From NCBI GenBank assembly GCA_046542845.1, contig JBKHAN010000054.1, positions 1 to 19,103 of the forward strand: a DNA stretch of 19,103 nucleotides. Direction: 5' to 3'. The notes below the pieces were generated by a model. That model was given only the letters and a program-made list of their open reading frames with translations, had not been told where the DNA came from and ran no database searches. The position numbers and the translations under genes are program-made. The DNA comes from SKKC01 sp046542845 (GTDB taxonomy: Bacteria > Spirochaetota > Spirochaetia > DSM-27196 > SKKC01). Below are positions 1-7,041 of this stretch, piece after piece (position 1 is the first letter of the stretch; the number at the start of each line of letters is the position of its first letter).

Positions 1-291
1 GCTTGAGTTAACGTATATATAACCGTCTATGCGGACGTCTGCTGCGTCCAGGTCCAGCGAGTCCAGATCGGTATTGCCTGCAGCCGACTCGTCGATACGA
101 ACATAGGATCGAACCAGATAATCATCGACCGTCCGCTGAATAACGATCGGTATGGTCAGTTCACCGGCGGTCGCGATCAGCAGTGCAGCAACGGCAATCA
201 GCGCCTTCCACTTGTGCGGAGCGACAAAGCGCATTAAACGTCTGAGCAGCTTCGGATTGAATCCGGAGATTACCTTTTCTTCTTCCATCAT
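1..291 (-). CDS. ABC exporter subunit, N-terminal part (runs off the window)
   Basis: Ninety-seven codons read leftward from 291 and leave the window without a stop. The protein begins MMEEEKVISGFNPKLLRRLM, then a hydrophobic segment at about residues 30-50 (KALIAVAALLIATAGELTIP) typical of the first membrane helix of a type IV ABC exporter. A polar stretch rich in Asp follows at about residues 60-97; such an insert after helix 1 is known in the longer subunit of heterodimeric exporters (TM288, BmrD type). The start overlaps the stop of the preceding exporter gene as ATGA, so the two are translationally coupled. A second in-frame ATG lies at 288. The nucleotide-binding domain is outside the window, so its predicted canonical catalytic Glu cannot be checked here. 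Confidence 0.8.
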   Translation of the reverse strand, partial: MMEEEKVISGFNPKLLRRLMRFVAPHKWKALIAVAALLIATAGELTIPIVIQRTVDDYLVRSYVRIDESAAGNTDLDSLDLDAADVRIDGYIYVNSS

Positions 292-2039
292 GATGTGATA
301 TCTCCTGCGGATTCGAGGCGCTGTAACGCAGCTATTTCGGCGTAAAAACCGTCTTCGTCCCTCATGAGTTCAGCGTGTGTGCCGTGCTGGACGATACGAC
401 CGGCTTCGAGCACGGCGATATGGTCGGCGGTCTGCAGCGTCGAAACGCGATGGCTTATGATAATGCTTGTTCTGCCCGCGCGTTCCTGAAGCAGCTGATT
501 CAGTATCCGTTCTTCGGTCTCGGTATCCACCGCGCTCAAAGCGTCATCGAATACCAGAATGGTATGATCGGTGGCGAGCGCACGAGAGATCGAAACCCGT
601 TGCTTCTGACCACCGCTCAGGGTGATTCCCCGCTCACCGACCTGGGTATCCCAGCCCTGAGGAAAGTTTTCTATATCGCGGCTGATCGTCGAAACGTCGG
701 CAACGTGCAGGATGCGCTCGTCGTCCGACGCGGACATTCCAAAGCCTATGTTGTCCTTGATAGACTGTGAAAAGAGGAAGTTATCCTGTGCCACGATCGC
801 GAACTGCAGGCGAAGCCAGGAAAGATCGTAATCGCGTATGTCCCTGCCGTCGAGAAAGATGGTGCCCGGTGGAGGATCGATCAGACGCGGCAGGAGCTTG
901 ATCAGGGTGCTTTTCCCGCTTCCCGTTCTGCCGAGTATTCCAAGTATCTTCCCGGCGGGGACCGTAAGGTTGATGTTGTGCAGGGTTCCTTCGTCCGATT
1001 CGGGAAAGCGATAGCTGAGGTTGCGGAACTCAATACTCCCGCGGACCGGTGTCCTGATTCCATTCAAGGGGCTCGTAATATCGGGCTTCTCGCTGAGTAT
1101 CTGGTTGATCCGACCAAGGCTCGCGCCACCGCGTTGCAGCAGGTTGACCGTGAATCCCATTCCAAGCATGGGCCAGATCATCATCTCCAGATAGCTCAGC
1201 GTCTGCACAAAATCACCGGCCGAGATACCGCCGGTCACAACCGAGACACCTCCGAATCGAAGGAGCAGGAGTGACGTCAGACCCGATAGAAACGTTACGA
1301 GCGGCATGAACATGCCCCAGATGCGGATCAGGCGCATGTTCTTGTTCTGATACTCGTCGTTGGCGTTTCGAAAACGGTCCGCGAAATAGCTTTCTTTTAC
1401 GAAACTCTTTATGACGCGGACGCCGGCGAGTGATTCCTGCGCCTGCTCACTGAGCGTCGAAAAGCCTTCCTGGACACTGCGGAAAAGCTGTCCAACCAGC
1501 TTTCCGAGGAAGAGAACCAGAAAGGTGATAAGCGGCAAGGGCAGGATCACAATGATCGCCAGTGTCGGGTTCTGCACGAAAATGATTGTCAGAATCGCGG
1601 CACTCATGAGCACGCCGTCTGTCAGCGCTACGAGCGCCATACCGCTTGCCATACGAACCGCGTTCATATCGTTGGTTGCTCGGGCCATCAGATCGCCGAT
1701 TCGTGTACGACTGTAGAAGCTGCCGGACAGCGCCAGGAGATGGTTGAACAGACGGTCACGGAGTTCCTTTTCGATGCGTCGACTCGCGCCGTGGATGTAG
1801 TATCGCCACCCGAAACGACCGGCGGAGATCAGGACCGCGACAAGCAGCAGCCAGCCCATGAGCTCAGCGACTTCGCTCAAGTCGATCGAACCTGCGGCAA
1901 TCATGTCCACCGAGACCCGAATGAACTGTGGAATCAGAAGCTGCCCGCCACTGGTTACCAGCAGCCAGAAAATCCCGAAAATGTACCAGCGTCGGTACTT
2001 CCGGATAAATGGAAGAAGCGTTTTGAATTCTTTAAGCAT
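288..2039 (-). CDS. ABC exporter half-transporter with a degenerate catalytic residue
   Basis: This 583-residue protein has a six-helix membrane domain (about residues 10-310) fused to an ATPase domain (about 335-575). Visible motifs are Walker A GRTGSGKST (370-378), Q-loop Gln418, signature LSGGQ (474-478), Walker B ILVFD (494-498) and the H-loop His at 530. The residue after the Walker B Asp is Asp499 instead of the usual catalytic Glu. In heterodimeric exporters such as TM287/288 and BmrCD this change marks the subunit carrying the degenerate ATP site. Its stop overlaps the start of the next subunit by 4 bases, supporting a heterodimer. It starts 21 bases after the acyltransferase stop; a weak AGGAA lies about 14 bases before the ATG. 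The substrate (drug, lipid or peptide) cannot be told from sequence. Confidence 0.93.
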   Translation of the reverse strand: MLKEFKTLLPFIRKYRRWYIFGIFWLLVTSGGQLLIPQFIRVSVDMIAAGSIDLSEVAELMGWLLLVAVLISAGRFGWRYYIHGASRRIEKELRDRLFNHLLALSGSFYSRTRIGDLMARATNDMNAVRMASGMALVALTDGVLMSAAILTIIFVQNPTLAIIVILPLPLITFLVLFLGKLVGQLFRSVQEGFSTLSEQAQESLAGVRVIKSFVKESYFADRFRNANDEYQNKNMRLIRIWGMFMPLVTFLSGLTSLLLLRFGGVSVVTGGISAGDFVQTLSYLEMMIWPMLGMGFTVNLLQRGGASLGRINQILSEKPDITSPLNGIRTPVRGSIEFRNLSYRFPESDEGTLHNINLTVPAGKILGILGRTGSGKSTLIKLLPRLIDPPPGTIFLDGRDIRDYDLSWLRLQFAIVAQDNFLFSQSIKDNIGFGMSASDDERILHVADVSTISRDIENFPQGWDTQVGERGITLSGGQKQRVSISRALATDHTILVFDDALSAVDTETEERILNQLLQERAGRTSIIISHRVSTLQTADHIAVLEAGRIVQHGTHAELMRDEDGFYAEIAALQRLESAGDITS

Positions 2040-2060
2040 GGTGTATCTTGTGTGTTCCTG

Positions 2061-2858
2061 TTATCGTCGTGGCAGCTGCAGTGATGTCGGAGTAATGACG
2101 GTACCATGCTCCTCACGTGTGCGCCAGATTCTTATCTGATTACGAACCATTTTTTCGGCGGTTTTCAATGCCTCTGCGAGTTCATCGCGATCATGCGCCG
2201 CCGGAAGCACGCCTACGATTTTGATCCTGTATACGGCACCCCGCAGATGCTCAATAATATGACGCAGTTTCCCAAACTTGTACCCCCCGTCCACGGCAAT
2301 GACCATGATCGGCATCGGGCACTCGTTGTTCAGGACCCGAATCGCCCCACCTCGAAACTGCCGGACTTCACCGTTCCTTGAGCGCGTCCCTTCCGGAAAA
2401 ACAACCGGGCTTATCTGACGGCGTCGGGCCATGCGACCGAGACGTCGAAGCTCCGCCATACCCTGATGCATGTTGCTTTTCCGGTGCACCAGAGCGTGAC
2501 GCCCGACGCGCAGTGCCGTCGAGACACCGGGAAATCCCCATTTCAGCTCCCTTTTTGCAACGAATCTCAGTTTTAATTCCGGTAGCGCCGCACGAATGAT
2601 CGGTATGTCTGCCAGACTCTGGTGATTACACACGACCAGATACTGTTTTTCCCTAACATCAGCGATATCAGAGCTGAAATCAACCCCGAAACCGGTAAAA
2701 AAACGGGCTAATACGAACAGCTGCCGGGACATTGCCGCTATCCGCTCGTCCACCCATTGCGCCGCCCAGTCATGCCTGAACAACAGTCGTACCTTCATGT
2801 TCGCATCCCAGAACGTCAGGAGGCTCAACAGGACAACGAAAAATACTACTCCACCCAC
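2061..2858 (-). CDS. PlsC-type 1-acyl-sn-glycerol-3-phosphate acyltransferase family protein
   Basis: The protein has the acyltransferase signature NHQSLAD (the HX4D catalytic motif) and the glycerophosphate-binding motif FPEGTRS, with a hydrophobic N-terminal anchor (VVFFVVLLSLLTF). The family transfers an acyl chain to the sn-2 position of lysophosphatidic acid at the inner membrane, making phosphatidic acid. I chose the GTG at 2858 (265 residues): AAGGAAG lies 8 bases before it, and a candidate promoter lies further upstream. The open frame extends to 2948, but that part reads like untranslated leader. The gene is followed after 21 bases by the ABC exporter pair on the same strand, probably one transcript. 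Exact substrate is inferred from the family; other lysophospholipid acyltransferases share these motifs. Confidence 0.88.
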   Translation of the reverse strand: MGGVVFFVVLLSLLTFWDANMKVRLLFRHDWAAQWVDERIAAMSRQLFVLARFFTGFGVDFSSDIADVREKQYLVVCNHQSLADIPIIRAALPELKLRFVAKRELKWGFPGVSTALRVGRHALVHRKSNMHQGMAELRRLGRMARRRQISPVVFPEGTRSRNGEVRQFRGGAIRVLNNECPMPIMVIAVDGGYKFGKLRHIIEHLRGAVYRIKIVGVLPAAHDRDELAEALKTAEKMVRNQIRIWRTREEHGTVITPTSLQLPRR

Positions 2859-2905
2859 TGAACATGCTTCCTTTGATTTAATACATAATGCAACCGAACC
2901 GTGAT

Positions 2906-2934
2906 ACTCTACTCGCAACCGGGGAGAAATGCAA
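2906..2934 (-). promoter_or_regulatory. Candidate sigma70-type promoter for the acyltransferase/ABC operon
   Basis: On the minus strand a -35-like TTGCAT (2934-2929) and a -10-like TAGAGT (2911-2906) are separated by 17 bases. The implied start, near 2899, would give a leader of about 40 bases before the GTG at 2858. Both hexamers are only partial matches (3 of 6 and 4 of 6), so this is a weak prediction. Confidence 0.35.
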
Positions 2935-2986
2935 AACGCCTTAACCATTGACTTGAAAGAATTTATCTGTTAGCGTTCGCTTCCGC

Positions 2987-3014
2987 TTGGAAAAACTCAC
3001 ATAATGTGTATAAA
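2987..3014 (+). promoter_or_regulatory. Candidate promoter for rpsT
   Basis: TTGGAA (2987-2992) and TATAAA (3009-3014) are separated by 16 bases. The implied start near 3021 would fall at the ribosome-binding site, leaving almost no leader. A further upstream alternative uses TTGACT (2948-2953) with a poor -10. Either would place divergent promoters between the acyltransferase and rpsT. Confidence 0.45.
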
Positions 3015-3034
3015 ACGTCCGGAGGTAGAGAATC

Positions 3035-3301
3035 GTGGGAAAGAGTTCAGCGCAAAAGCGCCATGATCAGAGTGAAAAGCGTCGAGTACGCAACAAGGCA
3101 ATTCGCAGTCGGGTCCGTACCGGCGTCAAAACATTCAAGACAGCCGTTTCCAACGCCGACGCCGCTTCGGCGGAGACGTCGTATCAATCCGTCACCCGCC
3201 TTATGGATGCTGCGGTTTCCAAAGGTGTTTATCACCGGAACACCGTTGCACGCCTTAAGTCGCGCCTGCATAAACACCTGAGTTCCATACAGCAGTCATA
3301 G
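3035..3301 (+). CDS. rpsT: 30S ribosomal protein S20
   Basis: This 88-residue basic protein matches S20 in length and pattern: it begins MGKSSAQKRHDQSEKRRVRN, followed by helical stretches with many Lys and Arg and the conserved-type segment KGVYHRNTVARLKSRL. S20 binds 16S rRNA in the small subunit body. The start is GTG at 3035, preceded by a strong GGAGGT (3021-3026) with 8 bases of spacing. The gene is followed at once by an intrinsic terminator, so much of its transcription is probably separate from the HU gene downstream. The rpsT-HU neighbourhood is shared with other spirochaetes as I recall it. Confidence 0.96.
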   Translation: MGKSSAQKRHDQSEKRRVRNKAIRSRVRTGVKTFKTAVSNADAASAETSYQSVTRLMDAAVSKGVYHRNTVARLKSRLHKHLSSIQQS

Positions 3302-3311
3302 TCTCTGGTTC

Positions 3312-3340
3312 AAGGACCGGTCTGCACACCGGTCTTTGTT
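3312..3340 (+). terminator. Intrinsic terminator after rpsT
   Basis: A perfect 7-bp stem, GACCGGT (3315-3321) with ACCGGTC (3328-3334), encloses the 6-base loop CTGCAC and is followed by TTTGTT. Three more pairs (A-T, A-T, G-T) can extend the stem at its base. It begins 11 bases past the rpsT stop. The T tract is interrupted, so termination may be partial. Confidence 0.8.
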
Positions 3341-3425
3341 CGGACACCGCGGTTGCCGGTGTGGGGCAGAACATGCCCGGGTAGTAACCGCACACACTGT
3401 CGTAATGAAGAACCTTGGGGGTACC

Positions 3426-3734
3426 GTGAGCAGCCGTAACGAGAAACTGACGAAAGCGGAGATCATAGAGCGCATAGCCGAATCGTCAGATTGCAGCAAG
3501 AAAGAAATCCAGCTGATCGTTGACGAGTTTTTTATGCGCGTGAAAGATGCTCTTATTCAGGACAGAACAATAGAATTTCGTGGATTCGGTACCTTTGAAA
3601 TTCGTACACGGAAAGGTCGGGAGAAGGCGCGGAACCCGAAAACCGGGGAAACGGTGGCCGTACGAAATCACGGCGTTGTCGTCTTCAGGCCCGGTAAAGA
3701 ACTGAAACACGCCGCATGGCCGCTCCGCGAGTAA
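3426..3734 (+). CDS. HU-family DNA-binding protein
   Basis: A histone-like protein that bends DNA and shapes the nucleoid. The body starts KLTKAEIIERI, continues with the dimerisation helices, then the family signature FRGFGTFEIRTRKGR, the arm tip ARNPKTGE with the intercalating Pro, and ends HGVVVFRPGKELKHAAWPLRE. I chose GTG at 3426 (102 residues) because GGGGG lies at 3417-3421, although its spacing of 4 is short; an in-frame ATG at 3405 (109 residues) has no clear ribosome-binding site. The 23 bases after its stop lead to the lnt start. It may be expressed from a promoter in the 3341-3400 stretch that I could not define, or by read-through from rpsT. Whether it is HU or IHF-like cannot be settled from sequence alone. 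Confidence 0.93.
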   Translation: MSSRNEKLTKAEIIERIAESSDCSKKEIQLIVDEFFMRVKDALIQDRTIEFRGFGTFEIRTRKGREKARNPKTGETVAVRNHGVVVFRPGKELKHAAWPLRE

Positions 3735-3757
3735 ACACTACGACGGGAGCAGGCCCA

Positions 3758-5410
3758 GTGTCAGCATCACGACGAGACAGGATCCGGCAACACGACGACA
3801 GCGGGACGAGCGGGCCAATCGTTCGTGACCTGCTGTTACTGACTGCATCTGCCCTCATTTTTACCCTCAGTTTTCCAAGCTTTATAAGCGATAACGGGTG
3901 GGCCTTTCTGTCCTTTGTTTCGCTCGTGCCTGCAATGCTTGTTGCGAACCGCACGACGCTTCGTCGCAGCCCCTGGTACGGAATGTACTACGGCTTTGTG
4001 ACGTATATCCTGCATAACTACTGGCTCGGAAATTTCCACCCCCTCGCAATTCTCATTGTGCCTTTGATCTATGCGGCGTACTTTACCGTCCTGTTCCCGC
4101 TCCTTGCCATTGCACACCGGGCATTTCCACGTACCGGCTATCTTGTTCAGACCGTACTATGGCTGGCGTATGAATACCTTCGCACGCTCGGCTTTCTCGG
4201 GTACGCGTACGGCATACTCGGGTACACTCAGTATCGCGTTCCCGCCCTCGTACGCCTTTCGAGTGTCACGGGAATCTGGGGCGTGTCGGTAGTCGTAGTA
4301 CTTCCTTCCATGCTTATCGCCGCAGCGCTGACGTTTTACATGCAGCCGAAATCGGCGTTCACCCTCAGCTGGACTCGTGTATACGAGATGTTGAGGAGAT
4401 ACCAGGTCGATGCGCTTGGCTATATGGGCCTTGTGGTCGTGGTGCTCGTCACGGGCGGATTTTTTCTTCGTGTCGATTATTCGGATTCGCGGGTCTGGCG
4501 GGTTGCGCTTGTTCAGCAGGATGTGGACCCGCATCGTGGCGGGATCGACGCGTATCGCGAGAGTCTGGACCGTTCGATACGACAGAGTGATCTCGCGCGC
4601 GCGACAGACCCGTCTATCGAAGCGGTTATATGGTCGGAGACGAGCTTTGTACCTCCGATCACGTATCACCTGCAGTTCCGCCCCGATCTTGAGACGTTTC
4701 AGCTGGTGCGTCGGATACAGGATTACATGTCGGAGCAGGACGTCCCCTTTATCCTGGGCAATTCTGATGCGCGCCGCATTCGTGACGAGGAGGGTGTTGT
4801 GCAAAGGGTAGACTACAACGCTGCCGTGCTTTTCGAGGATGGTCGGATTACCGACACCTACCGAAAGACGCACCTTGTTCCGTTTACGGAACATTTCCCC
4901 TTCGAGCGCAGCCTTCCACGGATTCATAGCCTGTTGCTGGACTTTGATACGAATTTCTGGGGTGAGGGCGAAGAGTACACCGTTTTCGAGACGTCCGACG
5001 GCATACGGTTTTCAACTCCGATCTGTTTCGAAGACACATTCGGCTATCTGACCCGCGAGTTCGTACGTGAAGGAGCCGATGTCCTTGTGAATCTGACGAA
5101 CGACCGGTGGGCCGAGTCTGTTGCTGCCGCCATGCAGCACCTTGCGATGGGCGTGTTCAGATCGGGCGAAACCCGGCGCACAACGGTGCGGGGCACGAAC
5201 GGGGGTATGACCGCCGTCATTACCCCGAACGGGGTCATCAGTGATATGCTTGAACCGCTCGTCGAAGGGCATTTGATTGCCGATGCACCTGTGTACAATG
5301 AAACGGCAACAATTTACACTCGTTTCGGTGACTGGCTTGCGTATCTGTTTGTTGCCTCAGCGCTTGTTCTGATTGGTATTGCTCTCGCAAGGGTTGCACA
5401 ATACCGGTAA
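3758..5410 (+). CDS. lnt: Apolipoprotein N-acyltransferase (first paralogue)
   Basis: Lnt adds the third acyl chain to the N-terminal Cys of lipoproteins in the inner membrane. The N-terminal half carries several membrane helices; the second half is a nitrilase-like domain beginning at WRVALVQQD. The catalytic triad is intact: Glu in WSET (residue 294), Lys in RKTHLVPF (370) and Cys in PICFED (423). The Glu in LVPFTE and the Glu after CF also fit known Lnt essential positions. A last helix (YLFVASALVLIGIALA) closes the protein. I chose GTG at 3758 (550 residues), which has GGGAG 8 bases upstream; an ATG at 3716 would overlap the HU gene by 19 bases and lacks a clear site. A cytosolic tail of about 20 residues precedes helix 1. 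A second lnt-like gene lies at 9396-10988. Confidence 0.93.
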   Translation: MSASRRDRIRQHDDSGTSGPIVRDLLLLTASALIFTLSFPSFISDNGWAFLSFVSLVPAMLVANRTTLRRSPWYGMYYGFVTYILHNYWLGNFHPLAILIVPLIYAAYFTVLFPLLAIAHRAFPRTGYLVQTVLWLAYEYLRTLGFLGYAYGILGYTQYRVPALVRLSSVTGIWGVSVVVVLPSMLIAAALTFYMQPKSAFTLSWTRVYEMLRRYQVDALGYMGLVVVVLVTGGFFLRVDYSDSRVWRVALVQQDVDPHRGGIDAYRESLDRSIRQSDLARATDPSIEAVIWSETSFVPPITYHLQFRPDLETFQLVRRIQDYMSEQDVPFILGNSDARRIRDEEGVVQRVDYNAAVLFEDGRITDTYRKTHLVPFTEHFPFERSLPRIHSLLLDFDTNFWGEGEEYTVFETSDGIRFSTPICFEDTFGYLTREFVREGADVLVNLTNDRWAESVAAAMQHLAMGVFRSGETRRTTVRGTNGGMTAVITPNGVISDMLEPLVEGHLIADAPVYNETATIYTRFGDWLAYLFVASALVLIGIALARVAQYR

Positions 5411-5448
5411 ACTGAACGACAATTCACCTGCAGTTGGCGGAGTACGGT

Positions 5449-6195
5449 ATGGAAAACAACGAAAAAATTCTCATAGTAGACGATGAGCAGATCAATCTCG
5501 AGTTCTTTGAAGTCATGTTGTCGAAACTTGGTTTCACCGTAGACACTGCAGTCGACGGAGAGGACGCGCTCGAACGAGTGCTCGATCTGAAACCTGACCT
5601 TATTATTCTCGATAATATTATGCCCGGCATGACCGGCTGGGAGGTCACGAAGACGCTCAAACAGGACGCAGAGTACGCGGCAGTGCGGGACACGCCTATC
5701 GTTATGTTCTCTGCCATGGACGACGTGCAGGACAAGATCGAGGGTTTCGAGCTCGGGGTGGAAGACTACATCACCAAGCCGTTTAACTTCTCCGAGGTCC
5801 TCGCGCGCATAAAAGCCGTACTTCGTCATCGAGACATGTCCGAAGAGGTGCGAAAGCGCGATCAGCGTCTGAAACTCGTCGACAGCCTGAACGAAGCGCT
5901 CCTTACGTTTGCCGAAACGGTTTCCGAACGTCTTTCGACCATACACACGCAGGCAGAGACGGTTGACCCGAAAAACAGCGAGCAGGTCGCGTCGTTTCTC
6001 AAGGCGGTTCTCCTTGAGACTACCGGTACTCGGGAAGAGCTGTCGGAGTTGCGGGCCCGGACCAACGACCTGCGACTCGAGCAGGACACCATCAAGCAGA
6101 AAGAAACCTCGATTGACCAGGTGGAGAGACGGTATCACGGTCGATTCGAAGCGGTGCCGTCTGATTCCCGTGTTGAACAGGAAGGTGGTACATGA
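5449..6195 (+). CDS. Response regulator with receiver domain and unrecognised helical C-terminus
   Basis: Residues 5-122 form a CheY-like receiver domain with every key residue present: Asp11 and Asp12 for Mg2+, phospho-acceptor Asp55 in LIILDNIMPG, Ser88 and Lys110 in the KPF motif. Residues about 123-248 are strongly helical and charged, likely partly coiled coil, and match no output domain I recognise: no helix-turn-helix, GGDEF, HD or histidine-kinase motif. It probably acts through protein contacts rather than by binding DNA. The ATG at 5449 has GGAG 6 bases upstream. The gene starts 38 bases after lnt with no terminator between, and its TGA overlaps the next ATG as ATGA. No histidine kinase is in the window, so the phosphodonor is unknown. 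Confidence 0.92.
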   Translation: MENNEKILIVDDEQINLEFFEVMLSKLGFTVDTAVDGEDALERVLDLKPDLIILDNIMPGMTGWEVTKTLKQDAEYAAVRDTPIVMFSAMDDVQDKIEGFELGVEDYITKPFNFSEVLARIKAVLRHRDMSEEVRKRDQRLKLVDSLNEALLTFAETVSERLSTIHTQAETVDPKNSEQVASFLKAVLLETTGTREELSELRARTNDLRLEQDTIKQKETSIDQVERRYHGRFEAVPSDSRVEQEGGT

Positions 6196-6413
6196 TTTCT
6201 GAAACAAAGCGGAAGGTACTCGATCTTTTCCACGACGGCAGAAATCACTATAAACTCATGGAGTTCAAGGAAGCCGTAGAGTGCTTCGATAAAGCGCTCG
6301 AACTCGACCCTGAAGACGGACCTTCCCAGGTATATCTTCAGCGATGCAGGCATTATATCGAGAATCCTCCCGAGCCGGACTGGGATGGGGTTTTCGTCAT
6401 GCAAACCAAATAG
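6192..6413 (+). CDS. Small TPR protein with an adenylate-cyclase-type C-terminal tail
   Basis: Seventy-three residues. One TPR-like helix pair (about 12-45, with YKLMEFKEAVECFDKALELD) is followed by a tail reading DGPS, YLQRC and PPEPDWDGVFVMQTK. I know this tail (PS..yl.RC.., then PP..WDGVf.m.tK) from the C-terminus of bacterial class III adenylate/guanylate cyclases that carry TPR-like helices; here it stands alone with no cyclase domain. The start overlaps the response regulator stop by 4 bases and the bactofilin ATG follows 17 bases after its stop, so all three are likely made together. It could be a scaffold or an adaptor of the response regulator; that role is inference. It could also be the remnant of a larger protein, but the clean start argues against this. 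Confidence 0.85.
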   Translation: MISETKRKVLDLFHDGRNHYKLMEFKEAVECFDKALELDPEDGPSQVYLQRCRHYIENPPEPDWDGVFVMQTK

Positions 6414-6430
6414 GCAAGGAAACAGCCGAT

Positions 6431-6856
6431 ATGGCACGGAGCACACAGAATAAACTTCCGAAGACATCGACACGCCTCGGTGTCAGTACGCAGCTGAACG
6501 GAAAACTGAAGTTCAAGGACTCTCTTCGGGTCAGCGGCAGTTTTGAGGGGGAAATTGAATCGGACGGTTTTCTGTATGTCGATTCGGGCGCTGTCGTAAA
6601 GGCTGATATCCGTGCGCGGTCGGTAGTCCTTGGCGGAACCGTCCGCGGCAATGTCTTTGCTTCTGATCGTGTAGAAATGCTCCCATCCGCGAAAGTCTAC
6701 GGAAACGTGAGGACTGCGCGGGTTCGTATCGGCGAGGGAGTGATTTTCGAAGGGCGTTGTGAGATGATTCGCAACGCTTCGTCGGTAGACGTGTTCGCGG
6801 TACCGGCGAACCAGTTGCGAAAAAGCGTACAGGATATCTACCAGACCGAGCTGTGA
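6431..6856 (+). CDS. Bactofilin family cytoskeletal protein
   Basis: This 141-residue protein has the bactofilin core: a repeating beta-helix from about residue 20 to 115 with short strands and regular Gly turns (VSGSFEGEIESDGFLYVDSG, VLGGTVRGNVFASDRVEM, VYGNVRTARVRIGEGV). Bactofilins polymerise without nucleotide into filaments that position cell-wall enzymes; in Leptospira the bactofilin LbbD affects cell helicity. The N-terminal tail is short and polar; no membrane helix is seen. AAGGA lies 10 bases before the ATG. It is the last gene of the HU-lnt-response regulator-TPR-bactofilin run, as a strong promoter for rho begins about 40 bases after its stop. No clear terminator follows; GTGAAGTTTCAC at 6871-6882 is only a 5-bp hairpin. 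Confidence 0.92.
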   Translation: MARSTQNKLPKTSTRLGVSTQLNGKLKFKDSLRVSGSFEGEIESDGFLYVDSGAVVKADIRARSVVLGGTVRGNVFASDRVEMLPSAKVYGNVRTARVRIGEGVIFEGRCEMIRNASSVDVFAVPANQLRKSVQDIYQTEL

Positions 6857-6895
6857 GGGGTCATCCCGTTGTGAAGTTTCACGCCATACGTGTGG

Positions 6896-6924
6896 TTGAC
6901 AGCTCACGGGGGAGCGTCTATAGT
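6896..6924 (+). promoter_or_regulatory. Near-consensus sigma70 promoter driving rho
   Basis: A perfect -35 TTGACA (6896-6901) and a near-perfect -10 TATAGT (6919-6924) are separated by the ideal 17 bases. The predicted start is near 6931, giving rho a leader of about 240 bases. This is the strongest promoter match I see in the window. Confidence 0.85.
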
Positions 6925-6966
6925 CGAATCTGTCGTTCCGTTCCGTGTGACGTACCCGTAGCCCGG

Positions 6967-6978
6967 GTTCACGTGAAC
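6967..6978. repeat. Perfect 12-bp palindrome in the rho leader
   Basis: GTTCACGTGAAC is its own reverse complement. It lies about 36 bases after the predicted transcription start. It could be an operator for a dimeric repressor or the foot of a small RNA hairpin; nothing in the window decides between these. A related GTGAAG occurs directly after it and at 6871. Confidence 0.45.
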
Positions 6979-7005
6979 GTGAAGTTTTTCAGTTCAATAA
7001 CCAAC

Positions 7006-7041
7006 CGTTATGCGCTGTAGATCGTCGATCTGCGTATAACG
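7006..7041 (+). promoter_or_regulatory. Stable stem-loop in the rho 5' leader
   Basis: CGTTATGCGC (7006-7015) pairs with GCGTATAACG (7032-7041) over ten positions with one G-U pair. Inside, after a TGT bulge, AGATC (7019-7023) pairs with GATCT (7027-7031) around a GTC loop. There is no T tract after it, so it is not an intrinsic terminator. In E. coli, rho is autoregulated by Rho-dependent termination in its leader; a structured leader here fits a similar scheme, though the mechanism is inference. The rest of 6932-7171 shows no convincing gene. Confidence 0.6.

Noticed and set aside
3341..3400. Small hairpins (ACACCG/CGGTGT and GGGC/GCCC) and possible promoter pieces before HU
   Set aside because: The stems are 4-6 bp with no T tract, and no -35/-10 pair has acceptable spacing, so no element is claimed.
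4157..4927. Open frame of 256 codons on the minus strand
   Set aside because: It is antisense to lnt and has a composition (Arg, His rich) typical of a shadow frame.
5314..6207. Open frame of 297 codons on the minus strand
   Set aside because: It is opposite the end of lnt and the whole response regulator, both of which have clear family motifs on the plus strand. Its own translation shows no recognisable domain.
7010..7039. Nine-codon ATG open frame in the rho leader, a possible leader peptide
   Set aside because: It has no ribosome-binding site, is buried in the stem-loop, and is too short to judge. The hairpin explains the sequence better.
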